DNA of 40,093 nt from Agrobacterium fabrum (GTDB lineage Bacteria > Pseudomonadota > Alphaproteobacteria > Rhizobiales > Rhizobiaceae). Under the pieces are notes generated by a model. That model saw nothing but the letters and a program-made list of their open reading frames with translations, was not told the DNA's origin and did not search any database. The translations under genes and the position numbers were made by a program. Every line of letters begins with the position of its first letter. Position 1 is the stretch's first letter. Positions 32,189 through 40,009 of this stretch are shown one piece after another. Location of the stretch: the NCBI GenBank assembly GCA_003241215.1, contig QFOL01000008.1, forward strand, positions 1-40,093. The letters run 5' to 3'.

Positions 32189-33943
32189 ATGCGCAAAATT
32201 GTTGCTGCTTTGGTCGCCACGACCATTCTTGCCGGCGCCGCTCAGGCTGCCGAGGTCTATCCGCTTGATCGTGCTACGATCCTGACCGGTTCGCCGTTCG
32301 ATTTCAAAGCGGAATTCAATTCCGTGGTAAAGCCGGAAGACGTCAAGATCACCGTCAATGGCCAGGACTACAAGGCTGTTCTCGGCAAGGACGTGGAATT
32401 CGTCGCCGAAGAAAAGAACAAGGACAAGGTCCTTGGTTCGGCCGTCATCCTGCGTGGCATTTCGCTCGCCGATGCCGGTGACTACAAGGTTGAAGTTTCG
32501 GCCGGCTCCGAAACCAAGAGCGTCACCTGGACCGCCTATGGCACGCCTGACCAGGCGAAGGCCAAGAACGTCATCTTCCTGATCGCCGACGGTCTGTCGG
32601 TCGCCCACCGCACTGCCGCCCGCATCATGTCCAAGGGCATGACCGAGGGCAAGGCCAATGGCCGCCTCAACATGGATGACGTGCCGCCGGTCGCCTTCAT
32701 CGGCACCTCCGCCACCGATGCGGTCGCCACCGACAGCGCCAACACCATGTCGGCCTACATGACCGGTCACAAGACCGCCGTGAACGCCATCGGCGTCTAC
32801 GCCGACCGTACGCCGGCTTCGCTGGACGATCCGAAGGTGGAAACGCTGGCGGAAGCCCTGCGCCGCCAGACCAAGAAGTCGATCGGCATCATCTCCACCG
32901 CCGAACTGCAGGATGCGACGCCGGCTGCCGTCGTTGCCCACACCCGCAAGCGTGGCGACAAGGCCGAGATCAACGGCATGCTGCTCGACGTGAAGCCGGA
33001 TGTGCTTCTCGGCGGCGGCTCCGCCTACTTCCTGCCGCAGGCCACGGCCGGCTCCAAGCGCAAGGACGACAAGGACTATATCGCCCTGTTCAAGGAAGCT
33101 GGCTACACGCTGGCGACCAGCAAGGCGGAACTGGCCACGGCTGCCGGCACCAATACCGGCAAGATTCTCGGCCTGTTCCACACCGGCAACATGGATACCG
33201 CGCTTGACCGCCAGTTCCTCAAAAAGGGCACCACGGGCAAGTTTCCGGACCAGCCGGGTCTCGTCGAAATGACCAAGGTCGCTATCGACGAGCTGTCGAA
33301 GAACCCGGACGGCTTCTTCCTGATGGTTGAAGCCGCCAATGTCGACAAGATGTCCCATCCGCTCGACTGGGATCGCGCCATCATCGACACGATCGAATTC
33401 GACAAGACCATCGGCGTCGCCCGCGAATTCGCGGCGAAGAACCCCGATACGCTGATCATCGTTACCGGCGACCATACCCATGGCGTTTCCATCATCGGCA
33501 CCGTTGATGACGACAAGCCCGGCACGGAAATGCGTGAAAAGGTCGGCACCTATGCCGAAGCCGGTTTCCCGAACTACGAGGACAAGGACGGCGACGGTTA
33601 TCCTGATAAGGTCGACGTCTCGCGCCGCCTGTTCCTGAACGCCAATAACGGCCCGGACCACTACGAAACCTTCCGTCCGAAGCTCGACGGCCCCTTCGTG
33701 CCGGCGGTTCAGAACGAAAAGAAGGAATACGTCGCCAACGAACAGTACAAGGATGTTCCCGGCGCCGTCTTCGTGCCTGGCATCATTCCGAAGAGCTCGG
33801 ATAGCGGTGTGCATGCGGTCGATGATGTCGTTCTGCAGGCTGAAGGTCCCGGCGCCGAAGGCTTCCGTGGCTATATGGAGCAGAGCGATGTCTACAAGGG
33901 TCTTGCCGAAGCGCTCGCACTCGGCGTCAAGCAGACCAATTAA
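32189..33943 (+). CDS. phoA: Secreted alkaline phosphatase with extra N-terminal domain
   Basis: A 584-residue periplasmic phosphomonoesterase. The signal peptide is MRKIVAALVATTILAGAAQA (cleavage after residue 20). Residues 21 to about 118 form an extra domain ending in SLADAGDYKVEVSAG, which looks like an immunoglobulin-like beta sandwich. The alkaline phosphatase domain follows: VIFLIADGLS (metal Asp134), TDSANTMSAYMTGHKT (nucleophile Ser183), EAANVDKMSHPLDWDRAI (metal ligands) and VTGDHTHG (metal Asp and His). An acidic stretch EDKDGDGYPDKVD looks like a calcium-binding loop. The start at 32189 follows GAGGGG; 32171 is an alternative. A Pho box upstream suggests induction by phosphate limitation. 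Confidence 0.88.
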   Translation: MRKIVAALVATTILAGAAQAAEVYPLDRATILTGSPFDFKAEFNSVVKPEDVKITVNGQDYKAVLGKDVEFVAEEKNKDKVLGSAVILRGISLADAGDYKVEVSAGSETKSVTWTAYGTPDQAKAKNVIFLIADGLSVAHRTAARIMSKGMTEGKANGRLNMDDVPPVAFIGTSATDAVATDSANTMSAYMTGHKTAVNAIGVYADRTPASLDDPKVETLAEALRRQTKKSIGIISTAELQDATPAAVVAHTRKRGDKAEINGMLLDVKPDVLLGGGSAYFLPQATAGSKRKDDKDYIALFKEAGYTLATSKAELATAAGTNTGKILGLFHTGNMDTALDRQFLKKGTTGKFPDQPGLVEMTKVAIDELSKNPDGFFLMVEAANVDKMSHPLDWDRAIIDTIEFDKTIGVAREFAAKNPDTLIIVTGDHTHGVSIIGTVDDDKPGTEMREKVGTYAEAGFPNYEDKDGDGYPDKVDVSRRLFLNANNGPDHYETFRPKLDGPFVPAVQNEKKEYVANEQYKDVPGAVFVPGIIPKSSDSGVHAVDDVVLQAEGPGAEGFRGYMEQSDVYKGLAEALALGVKQTN

Positions 33944-33955
33944 TCTCTGAACGGG

Positions 33956-33983
33956 GTAAGGGCGCGCCGTGGCGTGCCCTTAC
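33956..33983 (+). terminator. Hairpin after the alkaline phosphatase gene
   Basis: GTAAGGGCGCGC and GCGTGCCCTTAC pair over 12 bases with one G-T wobble around a short loop, 12 bases after the stop. It separates the phosphatase from the following transporter operon. Confidence 0.65.
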
Positions 33984-34053
33984 CAGCATTCCCGTCTCAC
34001 ATCGCAGGCCATGGCTGATGATGATGAGAGGCCTTTCAAAAAGGAGAATGGTC

Positions 34054-34518
34054 ATGGGCAAGCCTGATCAGGCGCGGTTCAACCGCCGCCAGGCCCTGGG
34101 CCTCATTGCCGGTCTGCCGCTGCTGGCCGCCGGCACGCGCGCGCAGGCGAAGAGCGACCTCACCTTTGACGAACTTTATGGCAAGGTCAGCGTCCTCGGG
34201 CTGGAGTTTTCCGACAAGGTCAAACAGCTGAACGGCAGGGAGGTCGCCATGCGCGGTTTCATGGCGCCGCCGCTGAAGGCCGAAGCGCAGTTTTTCGTGC
34301 TGACCGAGATCCCCATGTCGATCTGCCCGTTCTGCTCCACCGATGCCGACTGGCCGGACAATATCGTCGTTGTCTATCTCGGCGAGAAGCAGACCTTTAC
34401 TCAGCCGAGCCAGACGATCGAAGTGCGCGGCACGCTGGAAACGGGCTCCTGGACGGATCCGGATACCGGCTTCGTCAGCCTGCTGCGCATTCGCCGGGCT
34501 GAATACGCGACGGTTTGA
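34054..34518 (+). CDS. Secreted DUF3299-like protein with twin-arginine signal
   Basis: A 154-residue exported protein. The N terminus has a twin-arginine-like signal (NRRQALGLIAGLPLLAAGTRAQA, cleavage after about residue 30). The mature part resembles DUF3299 proteins: LNGREVAMRGFMAPPLKAEAQFFVLTEIPMSICPFCSTDADWPDNIVVVYL, with a CPFC pair, then VRGTLETGSW. The function is not known; the two cysteines and signal suggest metal or redox chemistry in the periplasm. ATG codons at 34018, 34048 and 34054 are in frame; AAGGAG (34041-34046) is placed correctly only for 34054. It ends 4 bases before an ABC ATPase and FtsX-type permease and is probably their periplasmic partner. Confidence 0.78.
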   Translation: MGKPDQARFNRRQALGLIAGLPLLAAGTRAQAKSDLTFDELYGKVSVLGLEFSDKVKQLNGREVAMRGFMAPPLKAEAQFFVLTEIPMSICPFCSTDADWPDNIVVVYLGEKQTFTQPSQTIEVRGTLETGSWTDPDTGFVSLLRIRRAEYATV

Positions 34519-34522
34519 GACC

Positions 34523-35212
34523 ATGCTGCCCCTGACGATAAATCATCTTGCCGTATCCTTTCCCGGTCTTTCGGCACCGGTTCTCCTTGTCGACCATCTG
34601 GAAATCGCCGCCGGCAGCCGTGTTGCGATCACGGGCGGTTCCGGCTCGGGCAAGAGCACCCTCATCAACATCATCGTCGGCCTTGAGCGTGTGCAGGCCG
34701 GCCGGGTTGTCTGGGGTGAACAGAACATGGCGGATTTGCCCGAAGGCCGTCGCGACCGCTGGCGGGCGGCCAATATCGGCCTCGTCATGCAGGAATTTCA
34801 TCTTTTCCCCGGATTGTCCGCACTGGACAATATCCTGCTGCCCGCGCGCCTGTCGCGCGTGGCCAATGCAGACCTCATAAGACGGGCGGAATCCCTGTTT
34901 GTAACCGTCGGCCTCAAACGCGCCGGCCAACATGTCGAGACCATGTCGCGGGGTGAAATGCAGCGTGTCGCCATCGCCCGGGCGCTGTTGCGCAATCCCG
35001 GCGTCATCATTGCCGATGAACCGACCGCAAGCCTCGATCTCGAAAGCGGCGAGGCGGTCGGCGATCTGTTGCTTTCCGTTGCGGCCAGCACCGGCAGCAC
35101 GCTGATTGTCGCCAGCCACGACCAGCATCTCATCGGTCGCCTCGACCGGCGTCTGACCCTCAGTGGCGGCCGTATTGTCGCCGATACCGAGCGGAAGGAG
35201 ATAGCGGCATGA
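34523..35212 (+). CDS. ABC transporter ATP-binding protein, LolD/MacB-like
   Basis: A 229-residue ATPase of the LolD/MacB/FtsE group. Walker A is GGSGSGKST (about residues 38-46), Walker B is VIIADEPTASLD, and the switch is VASHDQHL. The signature motif is SRGEMQRVAIARAL instead of LSGGQ, so the usual first Gly is replaced by Arg (MSRGE); it still has the QRVAIARA helix. It overlaps the permease gene by four bases (ATGA). With an FtsX-type permease it would form a type VII mechanotransmission ABC complex rather than a classical importer. Confidence 0.9.
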   Translation: MLPLTINHLAVSFPGLSAPVLLVDHLEIAAGSRVAITGGSGSGKSTLINIIVGLERVQAGRVVWGEQNMADLPEGRRDRWRAANIGLVMQEFHLFPGLSALDNILLPARLSRVANADLIRRAESLFVTVGLKRAGQHVETMSRGEMQRVAIARALLRNPGVIIADEPTASLDLESGEAVGDLLLSVAASTGSTLIVASHDQHLIGRLDRRLTLSGGRIVADTERKEIAA

Positions 35213-36636
35213 TCGGCTTCATCCTTGCCGACCTGCGCCGCCTTTGGCTCGGTGGCATCGTTGTGGTTCTGCTGGTGGCGCTGGCCACCGCGCTCGGCGT
35301 TGCGGTGACGCTGCAGGAACGGTCGCTGCGTCTCGGCAGCGCCCGCGCCGCCGATAAATTCGACCTCGTCATCGGCGCAGCCGGCAGCGAAACGCAATTG
35401 ATCCTCTCGTCCATCTTTCTGCAGGCGGCGCCCCTGCCGCTGGTGGATGGCGCGGTCCTGAGCAGGCTTGCCGCCGATCCGCGCGTCGCCTGGGCGGCGC
35501 CGGTCGGCTTTGGCGATTCCTTCGCCGGCTACCCCATCGTCGGCACAACGACGAACCTTGTCAGCAACACGACGCCCGGCTTTGCCGAAGGCAGGATGTT
35601 CGCGCTCGAAGGCGAAGCCGTCCTCGGCGCCGCCGTCAACCTGTCCGTCGGCGCTGAAATCAAGCCGATGCATGGCACCGCCGAGACCGGTGGTCGCACC
35701 CATACCGAAATCGCCTATAATGTCGTCGGAAAGCTGCAGCCGACCGGCACACCCTGGGATCGCGCCATTCTCGTGCCGATCCAGGCCATCTGGCACGTCC
35801 ATGGCCTCGGCCAGGATGACAGTCATGATCATGAAGAAGGGCACGATGAGGGCCATGCCGATGCGCTGCAACCGGAAGCCCGCCACGATCACGCCCATGA
35901 GGGCGGGGAGCGCCATGAGGATGGCGGGATGGATGCCGAAGGCGAGGCCGGCCGTGCCGAAGCTGCCGTTCAGCTCGCAGCCTCATCGGAGCAAGAGCAG
36001 GCTCTTGCCCTCGGCCCGGCTACCGCGGCGCATGCGGAATCGGAGCATCACGGCAATATCGATCCCGATGCGCCGATCGTTGAGACATTCGGCGAAGGCC
36101 TGCCCGGCCTGCCGGCCATTCTCGTCAAGCCGAAGACGATTGCCGATGCCTATCGCCTGCGACAGGAATATCGTAGCGGCAATACATTGGGTGTTTTCCC
36201 GGGAGAGGTATTGACCGGCCTTTATGCCACGCTCGGCGACGCCAAGATGGTGCTGAGCGCGGTTGCCGCCGGTTCGCAGGGGCTGGTGGCGGCGGCGCTG
36301 GTGCTGGTGACGGTGATCCATGTCGGGCAGCGGCGCCGGCAGATCGGCGCATTGCGGGCATTCGGCGCGCCCCGCGGCTCGGTTTTCGCCATTGTCTGGC
36401 TGGAGCTTTTCTTTCTGGTGGCGCTTGGTGTCGGCATCGGTTTTCTGGTGGGGTTGGGCGCCGCCCATATCGGCGCGCAGCTCTTCACCGCAAAAAGCGG
36501 TGTGATCCTGCCGGTTGGCTTCACCCGCGAGGATCTGCGCCTTGCATTCCTGCTGCTGGGTTTTGCTGCCATTCTTGCGGCGATACCGGCGCTGCTTGCC
36601 TATCGCCAGTCTCCGGCCGCCGCCCTCCGGGCCTGA
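35209..36636 (+). CDS. FtsX/MacB-type ABC permease with histidine-rich periplasmic loop
   Basis: A 475-residue permease. One membrane segment at the N terminus (about residues 12-34) is followed by a large periplasmic domain and three C-terminal segments (about 345-370, 395-420, 440-465), the FtsX/MacB topology. An insertion at about residues 196-281 has 13 histidines, including HVHG, HDHEEGHDEGH, RHDHAHEGGERH and SEHHG, strongly suggesting transition metal binding, most likely zinc. The last segment is followed by PALLAYRQSPAAALRA, the usual permease end. Histidine-rich FtsX permeases next to DUF3299 proteins have been connected with zinc uptake loci in other bacteria; that link is from memory and is not proven here. 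Confidence 0.85.
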   Translation: MIGFILADLRRLWLGGIVVVLLVALATALGVAVTLQERSLRLGSARAADKFDLVIGAAGSETQLILSSIFLQAAPLPLVDGAVLSRLAADPRVAWAAPVGFGDSFAGYPIVGTTTNLVSNTTPGFAEGRMFALEGEAVLGAAVNLSVGAEIKPMHGTAETGGRTHTEIAYNVVGKLQPTGTPWDRAILVPIQAIWHVHGLGQDDSHDHEEGHDEGHADALQPEARHDHAHEGGERHEDGGMDAEGEAGRAEAAVQLAASSEQEQALALGPATAAHAESEHHGNIDPDAPIVETFGEGLPGLPAILVKPKTIADAYRLRQEYRSGNTLGVFPGEVLTGLYATLGDAKMVLSAVAAGSQGLVAAALVLVTVIHVGQRRRQIGALRAFGAPRGSVFAIVWLELFFLVALGVGIGFLVGLGAAHIGAQLFTAKSGVILPVGFTREDLRLAFLLLGFAAILAAIPALLAYRQSPAAALRA

Positions 36637-36884
36637 GTTCAGGCAACCGCAGTTCATGCTCTTACGATGTCTCGAATGATGGTCAACCGGGTCCCGGCAT
36701 GCTGCTGCCCGTTTTTTAGAGCCAAACCATCGGGGTGCGCCGCAGAGCCTAGCCTCGGACATACGCTTCGGGTGGGCAGGAAAGGCGCACATAAATATGG
36801 TTTTTACTGCGATCGCTTTTCGTGGCAGGCTCGCGCCCTGGCTCGGGGAGAGGGCAAGCCGCATGATGGCGGGAGGAAACCGAG

Positions 36885-37343
36885 ATGGCCGAAAAGAAAC
36901 CGGATAAAACTGCCGCATCCCAGCAGACCGGGGCATCCGCTGCCGCACCGAAACTTCTTTCGGGCGGCAATCCCCAGATTGCAAAGGCATATGGCGATGC
37001 GCCGGTGCAGGCCTATATTGCCGCCATGCCCGGCTGGAAAAGCGCGGTCGGCGGCCGTATCGATGGCTTGATCGCGGAGGTCGTGCCCGGCGTGCGCAAG
37101 GCCGTGAAGTGGAACTCCCCCTTCTATGGCATGGAAGACGACGTGTGGTTTCTCAGCCTTCACTGCTTTACGAAATATATCAAGGTGACATTCCTGAACG
37201 GGGCATCCTTGACGCCTTTACCGCCCGGCGTCTCCAAACATCCGAGCGTCCGATACCTCGATATCCATGAGGGGCCATTTGACGAAACACAATTTGCGGA
37301 CTGGGTGAGACAGGCAAGCATATTGCCCGGTGAAAAAATGTGA
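36885..37343 (+). CDS. DUF1801-family protein
   Basis: A 152-residue cytoplasmic protein of the DUF1801/YdhG-like family. The alanine-, lysine- and glutamine-rich first 30 residues look disordered. The domain shows YIAAMPGWKSAVGGRIDGLIAEVVPGVRKAVKWNSPFYGMEDD, with the KW.SPFYG block typical of the family, and CFTKYIKVTFLNGASL. Function is unknown, although the fold is related to frataxin/MmcQ-like proteins. The start follows GGGAGGA. It stands alone, 248 bases after the permease and 257 bases before the dehydrogenase. Confidence 0.82.
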   Translation: MAEKKPDKTAASQQTGASAAAPKLLSGGNPQIAKAYGDAPVQAYIAAMPGWKSAVGGRIDGLIAEVVPGVRKAVKWNSPFYGMEDDVWFLSLHCFTKYIKVTFLNGASLTPLPPGVSKHPSVRYLDIHEGPFDETQFADWVRQASILPGEKM

Positions 37344-37474
37344 GTGCTTTGCTGGTTCCGTAGCCCCTAACCGGGCGATGATCGCCGCATGAACGGGCGA
37401 ATCATGCCGCTTTCTCCCGTCTCCCAGGCCGCGTCACGCCGCCGGTGATGAGAAATCGCGGGCTGCCCGATACA

Positions 37475-37497
37475 GTTTTTCCGGCGCGAAGAAAAAC
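37475..37497. promoter_or_regulatory. Inverted repeat upstream of the polyol dehydrogenase
   Basis: GTTTTTC and GAAAAAC form a perfect 7-bp dyad with a 9-base GC-rich centre, 103 bases before the dehydrogenase start and 132 bases after the DUF1801 stop. It could be an operator or, reading leftward or rightward, a weak hairpin. No regulator can be assigned. Confidence 0.3.
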
Positions 37498-37600
37498 CGG
37501 CCGATCCGACCGATTTCTGTTTACTTTTGCCGGAGTTGCACGCCATCTCACGCTCACTGAATTCGCTGCCGGGCGTATCGCAAACCACATGGAGGATGAG

Positions 37601-38638
37601 ATGAAGGCACTGGTGCTGGAAGAAAAAGGCAAGCTCTCGCTCAGGGAGTTCGACATTCCGGGTGAACTCGGACCGAAGGACGTGCGCATCCGCACCCATA
37701 CGGTCGGCATCTGCGGCTCGGACGTCCATTATTACACCCATGGCAAGATCGGTCATTTCATCGTCAACGCACCCATGGTGCTCGGCCATGAAGCTTCCGG
37801 AACGGTGATCGAAACCGGTTCCGAGGTAACCCATCTCAAGGCGGGTGACCGCGTCTGCATGGAACCGGGCATTCCCGATCCGACATCGCGCGCCTCGAAA
37901 CTCGGCATCTACAATGTCGATCCGGCTGTCCGCTTCTGGGCGACGCCGCCGATCCATGGCTGCCTGACGCCTGAGGTCATTCATCCCGCCGCCTTTACTT
38001 ACAAGCTGCCCGACAACGTGTCCTTTGCCGAAGGCGCCATGGTCGAACCCTTCGCCATCGGCATGCAGGCGGCGCTCCGGGCGCGTATCCAGCCGGGCGA
38101 TATCGCTGTGGTCACGGGCGCCGGCCCGATCGGCATGATGGTGGCGCTGGCAGCGCTTGCCGGCGGTTGCGCGAAGGTTATCGTTGCCGATCTGGCCCAG
38201 CCCAAGCTCGATATCATCGCGTCCTATGATGGTATCGAGACCGTCAATATCCGCGAACGCAACCTTGCCGAAGCGGTTGCCGAGGCCACGGACGGCTGGG
38301 GCTGCGATATCGTTTTCGAATGCTCGGGCGCAGCACCCGCCGTGCTTGGCATGGCGAAGCTGGCGCGGCCAGGCGGCGCCATCGTGCTCGTCGGCATGCC
38401 GGTCGATCCGGTTCCGGTCGACATCGTCGGCCTGCAGGCGAAGGAACTGCGGGTGGAGACGGTTTTCCGCTACGCTAATGTTTACGACCGGGCAGTTGCG
38501 CTCATCGCCTCCGGCAAGGTCGATCTGAAGCCGCTGATTTCCGCAGCCATTCCCTTCGAAGACAGCATCGCCGGCTTCGACCGTGCGGTGGAGGCGCGGG
38601 AAACGGATGTGAAACTGCAGATCGTGATGCCGCAATAA
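37601..38638 (+). CDS. Zinc-dependent polyol dehydrogenase, xylitol/sorbitol type
   Basis: A 345-residue medium-chain dehydrogenase that probably oxidises xylitol or a related polyol with NAD to the ketose. Catalytic zinc ligands are visible in [14 protein letters not shown] (Cys) and [10 protein letters not shown] (His, Glu). The coenzyme motif is [16 protein letters not shown], and [17 protein letters not shown] follows. The structural zinc lobe (four cysteines between about residues 95 and 115 in the family) is lost: the region reads [26 protein letters not shown] and [15 protein letters not shown] are typical of xylitol dehydrogenases. The start follows GGAGGATG. The AraC regulator and transporter start downstream suggest a polyol or pentose catabolic locus. 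Confidence 0.88.
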   Translation: MKALVLEEKGKLSLREFDIPGELGPKDVRIRTHTVGICGSDVHYYTHGKIGHFIVNAPMVLGHEASGTVIETGSEVTHLKAGDRVCMEPGIPDPTSRASKLGIYNVDPAVRFWATPPIHGCLTPEVIHPAAFTYKLPDNVSFAEGAMVEPFAIGMQAALRARIQPGDIAVVTGAGPIGMMVALAALAGGCAKVIVADLAQPKLDIIASYDGIETVNIRERNLAEAVAEATDGWGCDIVFECSGAAPAVLGMAKLARPGGAIVLVGMPVDPVPVDIVGLQAKELRVETVFRYANVYDRAVALIASGKVDLKPLISAAIPFEDSIAGFDRAVEARETDVKLQIVMPQ

Positions 38639-38710
38639 ATAGGATCGAATGTCTGCCACTGATGGCTGCCGCTGATGATTGAGCAGCAGAGACATTGCGG
38701 AAAAGTATGA

Positions 38711-38741
38711 GTGCGGCCTGCCGGCATCAGGCAGGCCGCAC
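38711..38741. terminator. Strong hairpin after the polyol dehydrogenase
   Basis: A perfect 12-bp stem GTGCGGCCTGCC / GGCAGGCCGCAC with a 7-base loop lies 72 bases after the stop. It is followed by A-rich rather than T-rich sequence on the plus strand; it probably still ends or stabilises the transcript. Confidence 0.6.
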
Positions 38742-38962
38742 ATCAAAAAATCACCAGACTTCGCCTCTCCCTGAGCATTGTTTGGGCGCATCACGCCAAA
38801 TTGAGCGGAAAAATCGGCACAAACGCCGAGTTTGTCGGCAGTCCCATCCGGCGACTATTCAATTCTCGACAAAAAGCAGTCAAAAAAGTATCGGTAATTT
38901 CTTCGGCGTGATGTGGATGTACTGCCGCCGCCCGCCATATGCTCCTCATCAACGCCTGGGAC

Positions 38963-39006
38963 GAGCCATAAAGAGGAAATGGCTCTTGTCCGCAAATACG
39001 GCGGAC
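38963..39006 (+). promoter_or_regulatory. Leader hairpins before the AraC gene
   Basis: Two adjacent perfect dyads, GAGCCAT-N9-ATGGCTC (38963-38985) and GTCCGC-N7-GCGGAC (38988-39006), lie just before the GGGAGG ribosome site (39015-39020). They could be a regulator binding site or a leader structure. Confidence 0.35.
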
Positions 39007-39027
39007 GTGTCGATGGGAGGAATTATG

Positions 39028-39912
39028 ATGCAGCCCGATCTGGAACTGGTGCACATCCGCAAGGGCGAATCCTTCGCCGCCTGGCGGCATGGCTATCCGT
39101 TCCGTACCGTGCGCTGGCATTATCATCCCGAATACGAAATCCATCTGGTCGTGGCGACATCAGGCACGTTCTATATTGGTGATTTCGTCGGTCGCTTCGG
39201 CCCCGGTCAGCTCATCATGACCGGCCCCAATCTCCCCCAGAACTGGATCAGCGAGATCGAGCCGGACGAAATCGTGCCGACACGCTCTCTCGTGATCCAG
39301 TTTCCGGAGAGCTTTATCGAGGACGCCTGCGCTTCCATGTCGGAGATGGATGTGGTGCGTGCGCTGCTGGATCGCAGCCGCCGTGGCATTCTGTTCGACG
39401 ATGAGACCAGCGACCGCGTTCGCCCGCTGATCCTTCGGCTGATCGAGGCGCAGGGGCTGACGCGTCTGGCGCTTTTCTGGGAAATTCTCGATCTCCTCGT
39501 CAACGCGCCGTCTTCCGAAGTGCTGGCGAGCCTGAGCTACGAACTTGATCTGACCGGCATCGGTGACAGCGGCATCAACCGCGCCCTGTCGCATCTGCGC
39601 CAGCATCTGACCGAACAGGTCGAGGAAATCGATCTGGCCGACATGGTGGGCCAGAGCCCGAGCGCCTTTTCCCGCGCCTTCAAACGCCATACGGGAACGA
39701 CGCTGGTGCGCTATCGCAATCAGCTACGCATCGATCTCGCCTGCCAGATGCTGCTGGCGGATCAGGACGTGAAGGTGGCGGAGGTCTGCTATGATGTGGG
39801 CTTCTCCAACCTTTCGAATTTCAACCGGCATTTCCTGAAATTGAAGGGAATGTCACCGTCGAGGTTCCGCACCATATTCGCAGCCCAGAAGGCAGCGGTC
39901 ATGGCGGAGTAA
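39028..39912 (+). CDS. AraC-family regulator with cupin sensor domain
   Basis: A 294-residue AraC regulator. The N-terminal part (about residues 15-110) is a cupin-like sugar-binding domain, with VRWHYHPEYEIHLVV and GQLIMTGPNLPQNW. The C-terminal DNA-binding domain (about 195-290) has IDLADMVGQSPSAFSRAFKRHTGTTLVRYRNQLRI and VAEVCYDVGFSNLSNFNRHFLKLKGMSPSRFR. In-frame ATG codons occur at 39013, 39025 and 39028; GGGAGG is best spaced for the last. It stands between the polyol dehydrogenase and the binding-protein start, so it is probably their activator. The upstream frame open from 38695 is not used. Confidence 0.92.
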   Translation: MQPDLELVHIRKGESFAAWRHGYPFRTVRWHYHPEYEIHLVVATSGTFYIGDFVGRFGPGQLIMTGPNLPQNWISEIEPDEIVPTRSLVIQFPESFIEDACASMSEMDVVRALLDRSRRGILFDDETSDRVRPLILRLIEAQGLTRLALFWEILDLLVNAPSSEVLASLSYELDLTGIGDSGINRALSHLRQHLTEQVEEIDLADMVGQSPSAFSRAFKRHTGTTLVRYRNQLRIDLACQMLLADQDVKVAEVCYDVGFSNLSNFNRHFLKLKGMSPSRFRTIFAAQKAAVMAE

Positions 39913-39943
39913 ACCAGCGACACATCGCCGATTTCCAAGAATT

Positions 39944-39961
39944 CGGGCAGAGGGCTGCCCG
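39944..39961 (+). terminator. Hairpin after the AraC gene
   Basis: CGGGCAG and CTGCCCG pair perfectly over 7 bases around a 4-base loop, 31 bases after the AraC stop and 48 bases before the next gene. It is probably a weak terminator or attenuator for the following transporter genes. Confidence 0.4.
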
Positions 39962-40009
39962 GAAACGGGGTCCTGTTGCCCCAATTTTCCAACCGGGAGG
40001 AAGAGTGAG

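Larger units (their letters stand above)
38639..39027 (+). other. 389-base non-coding region before the AraC gene
   Basis: No gene is seen. It begins with a strong hairpin (38711-38741) that probably ends the dehydrogenase transcript. The middle is AT-richer than its surroundings. Just before the AraC start are two more hairpins: GAGCCAT/ATGGCTC (38963-38985) and GTCCGC/GCGGAC (38988-39006), the second overlapping the ribosome site region and thus able to affect translation of the regulator. Confidence 0.55.

Noticed and set aside
32135..33814. A 559-codon open frame on the minus strand
   Set aside because: It is antisense to the alkaline phosphatase, whose catalytic motifs and signal peptide are clear. 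No ribosome site or family pattern is visible in the reverse frame.
35794..36051. The histidine-rich stretch as a possible tandem repeat or contingency locus
   Set aside because: The codons and residues are irregular, with no constant repeat unit, so slippage-based variation is unlikely; it was kept as a metal-binding loop.
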